From contig NZ_JAMPKY010000015.1 of NCBI RefSeq assembly GCF_039962255.1, positions 1 to 64,000 on the forward strand: DNA of 64,000 bases, in the 5' to 3' direction. The stretch comes from Leptolyngbya subtilissima AS-A7 (GTDB taxonomy: Bacteria > Cyanobacteriota > Cyanobacteriia > Phormidesmidales > Phormidesmidaceae). The notes under the pieces were generated by a model that made no database searches, was not told the origin of the DNA, and worked only from the letters and a program-made list of their open reading frames with translations. Both the position numbers and the translations under genes were made by a program. This document shows positions 35,994 to 44,398 of this stretch, piece after piece (position 1 is the stretch's first letter; each line of letters opens with the position of its first letter).

Positions 35994-38900
35994 TTAGTCG
36001 CAGGCCCGACCCAGCACCAGGCGACCGTCGGGAAGTTGGTAAACGCCATCGGGTTCTTGCAGGCGGGTGGCGGTAGGTTCATCCAGGGCGCGAACTGTGC
36101 CGGTAGGGTAGGCCGAGATGCCCCCATCGCCAGGGGTGGAAGGCAACCCATCGCCCCCAGTGACCACGAAGGCGCCCAGGCTGTTTTGGCTGCGGGCAAT
36201 GCAACTCCCGGCAGTGAGGGCGCTGGTGTCAACAATGGCATCGGTCAGGGCCGTTAGGCTATTTTCAACGAAGGTGGCGTCGCCCACAAAAATTTGGCCC
36301 GACTCGATGCCGCCCGTGGCGTTGATATCGACGCGATCGTTGCCATCTAAATCTGGCAGCTCACTTCGGCTTAAGTTACTTACAGAAATGCTGGGGTTTT
36401 GCCCAAAGAATGTGGTGCGACTGAGGTCAATAGCTCCTCCCCGACCATCAGCAGAAAATGCCAGAATATCGCTGTCTTCGAGAGCGATGAGAAAATTGGA
36501 TGCGATCGTAATATTGCCACCACCTCCTTCGCCTCGATCCACAAAAGTTTGAATATCCGAATTGTTTCGGAGAATAATGCGTCCCGATTGGATCGTTACC
36601 TGCCCTCCAGATCCTGACTCTGTATTAGTCACAATGTCTGCATCGTCCGCAAACAGGCTGCCTGCAATATCTAAAACAATATTCCCTGCATCGCCAATTC
36701 CAAGGCTATTTGCAGCCAAGGCTGCACGTTGAATGACTTCTAAGTTTCTTACAGCAATCTGAATGTTGCCTCCCATGCCTTGTCCGTTAGGTTGAACGTT
36801 GCTAAAAGCGCCACTAGAAAAGCCCGTGATAGGATTAAAACCAACAAAACTAGCCAAATCTTCAATTTCTAGAATTACGCTACCTGCATCCCCCAATCCA
36901 AAAGTACCGGCACTTAACTGCGCCCCGCTAAGGACTTCGAGGTTGCGGGCACTAATCTGTACATTACCTCCCTTACCTATCCCATTAAATCCAAGATTGC
37001 TAAAAGCACCACTAGAACCGCCAGTTAAAGGGTTAAAGCCAACAAAACGAGCCAAGTTTTCAATTTCTAAAATTACGCTACCCGCATTCCCCCACCCTGA
37101 GGAGTTGGTAACTAATCTTGCCCCATCAAGAATATCAAGATTTTGAGCGCTAATCCGTACATTTCCTCCTTGGCCTTTACCATTAAGCAATATATTGCTA
37201 AAAGCGCCACTTAAACTTCCGTTGGAGGAGTTAAAGCCAACGAAACGAGCTAATTCTCCGATTTCTAAAATTACGCTTCCTGCATTTCCAATTCCAAATG
37301 TAGCAGCATTCAACTGTGCCCCATCAAGGACTTCGAGTTTGCGGGCGCTAATCCGTATATCTCCCCCTTGGCCTTCACCACCAAGTGCAATATTACTGAA
37401 TGCGCCACTAGAAAAAAGATCGTTAGAGGCGTTAAAACCAACAAAACGAGCTAAATCTTCAATCTCTAAAATTATGCTGCCAGACTTTCCTCGCCCAAAA
37501 ACGCCGGAAACTAACTGTGCTCCACCAAGAACTTCAAGGTTCTGGGCGCTAATCCGTATATCTCCCCCTTGACCTTCACCACCGAGTGCAATATTACTGA
37601 AGGCGCCACTAGGAAGGCTATTGATAAAATTGAATCCAACAAACCGTACTAGCTCCTCAATCTCTAGGATTAAACTACCTGAATTTCCAATTCCAAAAGT
37701 ACCGGCAACCAATTGTGCTCCATTAAGGACTTCAAGGTTCTGAGCGCTAATTTCTATGTTTCCACCTTGGCCTTCAGCATTAATTTCAATACTGTTAAAT
37801 ATGCCGCTAGGAAGGCCATTAATGGAATTAAATCCGACAAGTCGTGCTAGCTCCTTAATGTCTAGGATTATACTACCTGCATTTCCGGCACCAAAAGTAC
37901 CGGCATTCAATTGTGCCCCATCAAGGACTTCAAGGTTGCGGGCGCTAATTTGTACGTTGCCGCCTTGACCTTTCCCACTGAATTCAATACTGCTAGCTGC
38001 ACCACTAGCAAAGCCATTGATGGGGTTCAATCCAACGAATCGTGCTGTGTTGCGAATATTTAGAAAAACATTACCTCCTTGTCCACTACCAAAGACTCGC
38101 GCATCAATTCGTGCCCCATTCAGCACCTCAAGATTAGCTGCATTAATGAAAACATTGCCGCCAGAGCCTTCTTCTCCTATAGCCAGATCGGTAAAAATTC
38201 CCGTTGTTCTGCTGCCATCAATACCGTCAAGACGAACAGTTCCAGCAGCATTAATTACTACGTCTCCCACATTTCCCATGGAAATCGTGTTAATAAAACT
38301 GCTGATTACAGAGACATCGCCACGGGCATCGAGATAAACTGCACTACCCTGATCGTTAAGTCTGCTGGCATCAATGCCACGGCCATAAAACCCATCACCT
38401 GTGACCGTAATGTTGCCCCCAATAAGGTTAGGGTTAGGTTGATATTGGTTAGTTAACAGGACCAAACCACTGGGCGCAGCGATCAGAACATCGCCAATGG
38501 TAATGTCTGCACTTGAAGGAGTATCCATAGTAAACCCACTGCCAAAAAAAGCATCGATATTAGGATTGAAACCAGTTAACTGTTCTATAGGTAGCGTTCC
38601 CAGCGCTTCTTGTCGAACTCCGGCGCGCACGTCCAATGTAGGTTGGGCACCGCCATCAACTGGAACTACTGTGCCATCTGAGAGCGTAACTGTCTCTTGC
38701 AAAGAATCAATTTCTAAAGCCCCTGGATCTGGAGCCGTGATTTCGGCGGTGCCAACCCTAACTGCTCCCATGGCTAAAATATGAAGCGAACTGCCTGAGT
38801 AACCTTCAATAAACACATCCCCTAATGAGCGGATAATGGGGTCGATGGGGCTAAACAGGCCGCCGCCACTGCCTTCTAGATTCTCGACGCGAAAGTTGCC

Positions 38901-39773
38901 ACCGCTCCAGTAGTGGGCGTCGCCGCCGACGGGGTTTGCAGACCGCAGCACCATATCGCCATAGCTGTACAGCCCGCTGTCTGGGTGGCTGAGGGCCACA
39001 ATATCCACCTGCTCGTTGCCCTGCACTAGCAGGTCGCCTCTGGCGAACCCTATAAAGGGGACATTTACCGCATCGCGAATCTCCACGGTGTTGCCCAACA
39101 GCGTCAAATCGCCCCCTGCTGCTACCTGTCGCTGCAAGTTCAGTCGGTTGGCAGCCAGGGTGAGGTTTTCGCCTACGGCCAGCGAGGCTTGGCTTTCGAT
39201 GTTGCCGGATGACTCGCTTAGATAGTTACTAAATAGGGCGCTGGGGTTTACCGTTAGCAGGCTGCTCTGCTCAGGGGCGGTAGCGCTGTACACTCCATCG
39301 CCAACCGGAATCGCCTCGGCGGTGCTGGCGTAGAACGAGCCTTGAATATCGAGGGTGGCGGTTTCGCCAAACACCAGACCGTTGGGGTTGATCAAAAACA
39401 AATCTGCCGCGCCATCAACCCCTAGGGTGCCAAAAATTGCCGAGGGGTTGTCCCCGGTAATGCGACTGAGAATTGACTCGACCCCCGCTGGGTTGACGAA
39501 GTAAAGCCGCTGCCCGGCATCGACATTAAACTCTAGAAAACTGTGGAACAGGTTGCTGCCGCGCAGGGCACCACCTTCAATCAAGTCGGCTTCGCTGCCG
39601 CGCACCAGTACATCAGGGGTCACGGTAGAAGACTCATTACCCAAGGTGGCATCGGGCGTAACTTGCGCCTGGGCTAAAGGCGTTGCTCCTGCCGTGGAGA
39701 GCAAAACCAAAGTCGCAGTCAGCGGGAGTGACCTTGTCAGCAAGGCTTTGCTCAAAGCAGGAAAAATAGCCAT
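35994..39773 (-). CDS. TpsA2: repeat-rich exported filamentous-hemagglutinin-type protein
   Basis: 1259 residues. Signal peptide (LPLTATLVLLSTAGATPLAQAQ), then the TPS domain with VTPDATLGNES, GSNLFHSFLEFNVDAG, NPAGVESILSRITG and the NPNG box at about residue 129. Residues about 200-520 are beta-helix of irregular composition. Residues 538-1050 are eight tandem 66-residue units (see repeat entry). The last 90 residues repeat the C-terminal module of TpsA1 (GSCIA, STPGDGGISAYPTGTVR, YQLPDGRLVLGRACD). No second TpsB is present in the window, so it probably uses the TpsB at 26768. Probable surface fibre or adhesin. It is transcribed alone from the region 39774-39946. Confidence 0.93.
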   Translation of the reverse strand: MAIFPALSKALLTRSLPLTATLVLLSTAGATPLAQAQVTPDATLGNESSTVTPDVLVRGSEADLIEGGALRGSNLFHSFLEFNVDAGQRLYFVNPAGVESILSRITGDNPSAIFGTLGVDGAADLFLINPNGLVFGETATLDIQGSFYASTAEAIPVGDGVYSATAPEQSSLLTVNPSALFSNYLSESSGNIESQASLAVGENLTLAANRLNLQRQVAAGGDLTLLGNTVEIRDAVNVPFIGFARGDLLVQGNEQVDIVALSHPDSGLYSYGDMVLRSANPVGGDAHYWSGGNFRVENLEGSGGGLFSPIDPIIRSLGDVFIEGYSGSSLHILAMGAVRVGTAEITAPDPGALEIDSLQETVTLSDGTVVPVDGGAQPTLDVRAGVRQEALGTLPIEQLTGFNPNIDAFFGSGFTMDTPSSADITIGDVLIAAPSGLVLLTNQYQPNPNLIGGNITVTGDGFYGRGIDASRLNDQGSAVYLDARGDVSVISSFINTISMGNVGDVVINAAGTVRLDGIDGSRTTGIFTDLAIGEEGSGGNVFINAANLEVLNGARIDARVFGSGQGGNVFLNIRNTARFVGLNPINGFASGAASSIEFSGKGQGGNVQISARNLEVLDGAQLNAGTFGAGNAGSIILDIKELARLVGFNSINGLPSGIFNSIEINAEGQGGNIEISAQNLEVLNGAQLVAGTFGIGNSGSLILEIEELVRFVGFNFINSLPSGAFSNIALGGEGQGGDIRISAQNLEVLGGAQLVSGVFGRGKSGSIILEIEDLARFVGFNASNDLFSSGAFSNIALGGEGQGGDIRISARKLEVLDGAQLNAATFGIGNAGSVILEIGELARFVGFNSSNGSLSGAFSNILLNGKGQGGNVRISAQNLDILDGARLVTNSSGWGNAGSVILEIENLARFVGFNPLTGGSSGAFSNLGFNGIGKGGNVQISARNLEVLSGAQLSAGTFGLGDAGSVILEIEDLASFVGFNPITGFSSGAFSNVQPNGQGMGGNIQIAVRNLEVIQRAALAANSLGIGDAGNIVLDIAGSLFADDADIVTNTESGSGGQVTIQSGRIILRNNSDIQTFVDRGEGGGGNITIASNFLIALEDSDILAFSADGRGGAIDLSRTTFFGQNPSISVSNLSRSELPDLDGNDRVDINATGGIESGQIFVGDATFVENSLTALTDAIVDTSALTAGSCIARSQNSLGAFVVTGGDGLPSTPGDGGISAYPTGTVRALDEPTATRLQEPDGVYQLPDGRLVLGRACD
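36626..38162 (-). repeat. Eight tandem 198-bp coding repeats in tpsA2
   Basis: Units start at protein residues 538, 604, 670, 736, 803, 869, 935 and 1001, each 66 residues except one of 67. The consensus begins GG(N/D)(V/I)xISAxNLEVLxGAQL, continues with TFGxGNAGSxILEIE and FVGFN, and ends SGAFSNI. The last unit is partial and diverged. High identity between middle units points to recent expansion by recombination. Confidence 0.9.
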
Positions 39774-39946
39774 AGATGCGGTTTAGAGCATAGTTCATGG
39801 CAACCCTACCACAGGCCTAAGCTGAGTCAGGCTCACTCTTAACGATCGAGCAACGTGACAGCGGCATAACCTCTGTAAGCAGACTTTATCGCTACTGGTG
39901 AGGCCACCTACACTAGCGGTTTAAACAGATGATAAGGATGCTCGTG

Positions 39947-40663
39947 CTAAGGCTGTAACTCCTCACTGCAAATGTCAGCGGCCAGGGCTTCGCGGGCAGT
40001 GATCAGTTCCTCGGAGGGAGCTGCAACGGTGAAAAGAGCTTGCAGGGCGTCGGCGGGTAGCTCATTTTCGATAAAGTAGTCGGCTTTGGCCTGGGCGATC
40101 GCCTCAGCATCGGCTTCCTCAGTAGCTAGCTCAGCGGTGATCTGTTCAAGCTCGGCGGCAATGCGATCGCGCTCCTCCCCGGCGGCCATGATCTGAAAGG
40201 GAATTTGCACTGTTAACACTGACCCAAAAATCGGCTGGTTTTCGTAGATCAGCAGGTGGTAGGGGCTGCCCAGCCGCAGTGGTTCGCCGTCGTAGGCGGC
40301 GGTTAACAGGCCTGAATCGGTTGCAGTTGGCTCGGCATCCCAGAGCTGTGCAGCGGAATCACCTGGGGGCTGTACCTCAATTTGAGATATGTCTCCTCGC
40401 AGCAAAAACAACGGCTCCTGGTGCCAGAGAGTTTCGCTATCGCCAGGGTTAATTAGACAGGGAGGTTCGCCACCCCTCACCGGCCTAGAACCGCTGATCT
40501 GGCCCCGGCGGCGGTCTCGAACCTCGCCGCGAAAGAAGTCAAGCACCTGCTCAAACGCCAGGGATGGCTCGGGGGCAGGCTGGGCGATCGCAATCGGCAG
40601 ACCCAGGTTGCTCGCCATTGCCGCCGTCATTAACCCGGCCAATATCCAGTTATTGTTGCTCAT
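39947..40663 (-). CDS. Small exported protein, DUF928-like layout
   Basis: 238 residues. A signal peptide (NWILAGLMTAAMASNLGLPI, AIAQ) is followed by a short charged linker and a domain with RGGEPPCLINPGDSETLW, LFLLRGDISQIEVQ, EPLRLGSPYHLLIYENQP and TVQIPFQIM, then a Glu/Ala-rich helical C-terminus. The order (RGG-C motif, beta domain, helical tail) recalls DUF928, but identity is too low to claim it. The start overlaps the end of the CHAT-CHASE2 gene by 14 bp, which implies translational coupling, so it probably works outside the membrane with that protein. Confidence 0.7.
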   Translation of the reverse strand: MSNNNWILAGLMTAAMASNLGLPIAIAQPAPEPSLAFEQVLDFFRGEVRDRRRGQISGSRPVRGGEPPCLINPGDSETLWHQEPLFLLRGDISQIEVQPPGDSAAQLWDAEPTATDSGLLTAAYDGEPLRLGSPYHLLIYENQPIFGSVLTVQIPFQIMAAGEERDRIAAELEQITAELATEEADAEAIAQAKADYFIENELPADALQALFTVAAPSEELITAREALAADICSEELQP

Positions 40664-43067
40664 GGTTAGCCTCCTTAAAATGCGGTAGTGCGTAACTCCA
40701 AACCATCAGCGACGGCAGCAGCCAGGGCAACAGCACCGCCCCACCAATGTACAGCTGTAGACTCAGCCAGCCATAGCCTACCGTGGCTGTTCCTAGAGCA
40801 GTTCCTAGCCTGGCCCGCCCTAGTTTAGGGCGATCGCTGAGATACAGAACCAGGGCCTTGCCCCCCAGGGTTGCGACCAAAATCAGCCACAGGTCGGGGA
40901 TGGGCACCACCAGCCGGTCAGTCAAAAAGTGGTGGGTCATGTAGGCATGGGCTTCGCCGCCGGTCAGGTCGATGCGATTGTCGCCCTGCTGCCCAAACCA
41001 ATAGCCAAGGGCCGGGGGCATCGGCAGGTTGTCATCGCCGTCGGCGGCAACCCCGGCAGCGTAGTAGCCCCCCGCCGCCACAATCACCACGGATTCCTCT
41101 AGGCGAACACCATCGAGTTGTGTCACCTCACCCTCTGGGTCGGCCAGCAGCGCGGCGGCGGAAACTGACCTGTAGACCTGCTCAGGGGGAATCGAAAAAT
41201 CAAGCAGGGGTTGCAACCAGCGCTGCCTAAACCGATAGGACATGTGCGTAATGGGGTGCAGTTTGACCCAGGAGGATGGGGTGACATCGTTGTGCTCTCT
41301 CAGGTAGGCTTGCACCTGAGCCTCGAGCGGGGGGCCAGGGAGTCCGGGCTGGGGAAGGTTGGGGCGCGATCGCCCTTCAGTGCGGGTCTCCGACCATTGC
41401 TGACTCAACCGGTGGGCCAAAGCTAGCTGGTAGCTAAAGGGGGCGCGATAGTCAGGCGAAGCTCGCAACGGCAGAATGTGCCACTGGGGCACCCAAGCAT
41501 CGCCGTGCAGCACCCGGTAGGGGTCAGCCACCTGGAAGTACAGCTCAGCCCAATCACCGCCAGGGTTTTGGGTTGTGATAAAAACGGGCCAAACCTGGTT
41601 GGCCATAGCTGCCCCCAGTGCCTGGTTGAGGGTGGCATCGTAATCGGCCTGGGCCAGGTCGAGCAGGTAGTCGATGCCTATGACTGGGGCATTGAGTTCG
41701 TTTAAGCGGGTAATGATATTAGCCAGCAGAGCGCGATCGATGGGCTTAAAGTCGCTGATGCCTTGCTGCACAAAGGTAGCCTGATCTACCTGCACCAGCA
41801 CTACGGGCGGGGTAGCACCATCGGTCACCTGGCCGGTGATGTCTCGATATCTAGCTTGCATGGCCACCCGCTGATCAAGCAGCCACTGCTGAGGTAGGGG
41901 CAGCAAGCTAAGCAAGGCTAACGCTCCGAGGGCGATCGCCTCCCGTTGCGTAGGTCGCCATCGTCGCCGAATCGCTCGCCACCCCGCCGGCTGAAGCTGG
42001 TAGGGCACCGCCTGGGGATGATAAAACAGCGAGGGCAACAGGTAGGCCGAGGGGTAAGTGAGGTGCTTGGTCAGCTTGAGAAACTCACAGGTTCCTTTCA
42101 CCGCTCCCTGCACATTTTCGTAGCGGGCCAAGCGCTGCACCAGCTGCACCAGAAACGCCTGGGCCACCTCATTGTGAATGGGCTCACGCATAATCACTAC
42201 TTGGTTGAGGCCAAGATTGACTAGCCCCTGGGCAATATCCAAGCCGCTACACGAGTTGAATAAGGCACATTGCAGCCCCCGCTGCTCGGCCTGTTGTAGA
42301 TAAGGGCTAAGCTCCTTAATCGAAATGGCGGTGTTGGGAGCAATGAAAACTTGCCCATCCAGCAGCGCCTCCTCGTTACTGTGTCCGGCGAAAAACAGCA
42401 CGTCCCAGCCCTGGGAGTCGGCAATGGTTTGGCAGATGCGCTGCTTTAGGTCGACGGCATTTTCGCCCGGCTGCCAACCCACGTAGTGAATGTCCATCAA
42501 AGGCTTTTGGGCATTGAGGGCGCTGCGTTCTGCGGCAAAATTCAGCCCGGTTTCATCTCCTAAAATAGCCAGCACTCGGGCTTTGCCTCGGCGAAACTCA
42601 TTGCGATCGCCCGTAGCAGAGCGAATGGTGGCGGGCGATCGCACAATTTGCATCTGAGGGCCAAACTCCCAGGTTTCCCAGGGTAGTCGAGCCAGCTCCA
42701 GCGGCGTGCAGGTCAAAAACAGCGCCTGGCCTTTGCCCTTACTCTGGGCCGCCCGCCGCAACTCTTCCCGCAGGTCAAATAGGTCGCCGTGCTTGAGCCA
42801 GGTGTGAAACTCCGACAGCAACCGCGCCTCGGCCTGCACTAGCTGGCTGTGCCAATCGACATCCAGAACGGCGACCTGACCCACGGCCCCAGGTCGCCCC
42901 CGCAGCGACTGTTTGTAGTAGCCCAGATAGGCCCGCCGCCAGCTCTCGTACAGATCCAAGAGCTGAGCCGGAAACGCCAGACTGGCAGTCAGCCGCTGCC
43001 CCTGTCCCCAGGCCAGCTCGAACAAGCAGCTCTGGTCGATTTTATGCACGGTGAGACGGTAGGACAT
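40650..43067 (-). CDS. CHAT protease fused to a CHASE2 membrane sensor
   Basis: 805 residues from ATG 43067 (MSYRLTVHKIDQ); the upstream open stretch is low-complexity and not credible. The N-terminal 150 residues are beta-rich (TPLELARLPWETWEF is typical of CHAT proteins). The CHAT domain has catalytic His in VLFFAGHSNEE and catalytic Cys in ALFNSCSGLDIA. A membrane helix follows (EAIALGALALLSLLPL), then an extracellular CHASE2 domain (VVLVQVDQATF, NAPVIGIDYLLD) and C-terminal helices (DLWLILVATLGGKALVLYL, VLLPWLLPSLMVWSY). It reads as a cytoplasmic cysteine protease whose activity is set by an external signal. Its operon contains DUF1822 and sigma-like genes upstream and an exported protein downstream. 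Confidence 0.9.
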   Translation of the reverse strand: MSYRLTVHKIDQSCLFELAWGQGQRLTASLAFPAQLLDLYESWRRAYLGYYKQSLRGRPGAVGQVAVLDVDWHSQLVQAEARLLSEFHTWLKHGDLFDLREELRRAAQSKGKGQALFLTCTPLELARLPWETWEFGPQMQIVRSPATIRSATGDRNEFRRGKARVLAILGDETGLNFAAERSALNAQKPLMDIHYVGWQPGENAVDLKQRICQTIADSQGWDVLFFAGHSNEEALLDGQVFIAPNTAISIKELSPYLQQAEQRGLQCALFNSCSGLDIAQGLVNLGLNQVVIMREPIHNEVAQAFLVQLVQRLARYENVQGAVKGTCEFLKLTKHLTYPSAYLLPSLFYHPQAVPYQLQPAGWRAIRRRWRPTQREAIALGALALLSLLPLPQQWLLDQRVAMQARYRDITGQVTDGATPPVVLVQVDQATFVQQGISDFKPIDRALLANIITRLNELNAPVIGIDYLLDLAQADYDATLNQALGAAMANQVWPVFITTQNPGGDWAELYFQVADPYRVLHGDAWVPQWHILPLRASPDYRAPFSYQLALAHRLSQQWSETRTEGRSRPNLPQPGLPGPPLEAQVQAYLREHNDVTPSSWVKLHPITHMSYRFRQRWLQPLLDFSIPPEQVYRSVSAAALLADPEGEVTQLDGVRLEESVVIVAAGGYYAAGVAADGDDNLPMPPALGYWFGQQGDNRIDLTGGEAHAYMTHHFLTDRLVVPIPDLWLILVATLGGKALVLYLSDRPKLGRARLGTALGTATVGYGWLSLQLYIGGAVLLPWLLPSLMVWSYALPHFKEANHEQQ

Positions 43068-43191
43068 GGGAGGGGAGAGGGAAGAGGGTAGAGGCGTGGG
43101 GTGGGCACTGCCCACCAAAGTTTGACTCTTTGTGACTTGATTAATGAAGTAGGCGTGAATCTGACAAACTCTCCACCTGCAAGGTGAAACT

Positions 43192-44394
43192 TTAACCTTC
43201 CGGTTGAAACACAAACGGAGGCCAGTTGAGAGTGTTGCCGTTAGGCAGCTCAACGGTGGCGGTAAACGCCTCATCCCAGGTGCCGATCGCCTGGGCGTAG
43301 AGAAAGCCGCTTTCATTGCCCTGAGCCAGGGTTTGCTCGGCCAGCACGGCGGTGGCGTCACGCACAATCAAACGGGTACCAGGGGACAGCTGCTCGCCGG
43401 GGGCAGGGCCTAAGAACAAAAACAGCGTCCATTCTGGGGGATGAGGCTCAACTAACGTCCAGGTCAAGGCATAGAGACGGAAGGGCAGCCCCATGGTTTT
43501 CAGGTCGGTGTAGGCACCACGCGCATTAGGCGGAATAGTAACGCCTGTGGGCCGCAAGTCCCGCAGAATATCTTCGAGTTGCTCCACAGGAGTTCTCATG
43601 GATCGCAATGCGGTAGCAGGGGCCAGCGGCGGCATCAGTGTCCAGGCCAGGCTGTCGGATACGGCGTCGAGTTGGTTAAGTAGCCAGCGACCGACATTGA
43701 TCGAGTCACGGGTTTGTGTGGGCTGAGGGCTGGTTTGGGGCACGGTGCCAAGGGGGGCGGTAGCAATCTCTGTGCCGCTGACTTGTGGTCCACTGATCTG
43801 GGCCGGGTTAAGACAGGTGAGATAGAGCAGCAGCTCTTCTGGAGTGGTGTCGAAGCAGTGGATGGGGATGCGGTAGGTGCCGTCGGTCTGAGGGGTAAGG
43901 CCGAGGGTTTGGCGTTGGGCGAGCAGGCGATCGCGCCGCAGTCCAGCCAAAATGGTCACCTGATCCACCTCTTCCTGTACCTCCGCCAGGATATAGAGGT
44001 GGGCAAATTCGCTGATATCGTCCAAGGTGGCGGTGGGAATCGTGATTATCTCCTCGCTAAGGCTGCCCTGGGCCACTAGACACAGGCGATAGTTGCCCAC
44101 CCGGCCCGCAATCTCTAGGTCAGGTGGCTGGTAACGGTCGTAATTTAGAGCGAGCTCGACAGCCCCAGACTCCAACCACTGCTGGAGCCCTCGCAGCGCC
44201 ATAGCCCGCAAGAAGGTAGACCATCGTTGGTTAGAATCGGGCACCTGCTGCGCGATCTGTACTGCCCAAGTCACAGCCTCGCTCGGTAGGGTAACGGTAG
44301 TTGACCGCAGCGGGTCAAACTCAAAATTGATTGAGTCAAGGGCATCGCTCATAGGGTTTAGGGTGGTGGGTGAACGGAAGGTAGGGAAACGCAT
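43192..44394 (-). CDS. DUF1822 family protein
   Basis: 400 residues from ATG 44394, which has GGAG eight bases upstream and lies 4 bp after the sigma-like stop; ATG 44352 (MSDALDSINFEF) is the alternative. A soluble protein: FEFDPLRSTTVTLPSEAV, FLRAMALRGLQQWLESG (helix), YRLCLVAQGSLSEEIITIP, FAHLYILAEVQEEVDQV, YRIPIHCFDTTPEELLLYL, and a C-terminal beta domain with LPFRLYALTWTLVEP and EWTLFLFLGP. DUF1822 has no assigned function. Co-occurrence with a sigma-like gene upstream and CHAT-CHASE2 downstream is, from memory, frequent in cyanobacteria. It could be a sensor, anti-sigma or protease substrate. Confidence 0.85.
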   Translation of the reverse strand: MRFPTFRSPTTLNPMSDALDSINFEFDPLRSTTVTLPSEAVTWAVQIAQQVPDSNQRWSTFLRAMALRGLQQWLESGAVELALNYDRYQPPDLEIAGRVGNYRLCLVAQGSLSEEIITIPTATLDDISEFAHLYILAEVQEEVDQVTILAGLRRDRLLAQRQTLGLTPQTDGTYRIPIHCFDTTPEELLLYLTCLNPAQISGPQVSGTEIATAPLGTVPQTSPQPTQTRDSINVGRWLLNQLDAVSDSLAWTLMPPLAPATALRSMRTPVEQLEDILRDLRPTGVTIPPNARGAYTDLKTMGLPFRLYALTWTLVEPHPPEWTLFLFLGPAPGEQLSPGTRLIVRDATAVLAEQTLAQGNESGFLYAQAIGTWDEAFTATVELPNGNTLNWPPFVFQPEG

Positions 44395-44398
44395 GGTC

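Noticed and set aside
36626-38162. Regular spaced repeats considered as CRISPR
   Set aside because: Period is 198 bp, units are continuous coding sequence without unique spacers, and no cas genes are near. The same applies to the 120-bp TPR repeats at 48939-49478.
28757-39225. Numerous plus-strand frames opposite tpsA1 and tpsA2
   Set aside because: They arise from the reverse of Gly/Asn/Ala-rich repeats and have no start context or recognisable domains.
43068-43367. 100-residue upstream extension of CHAT-CHASE2
   Set aside because: Low-complexity and overlapping the stop region of the DUF1822 gene; ATG 43067 gives a typical start.
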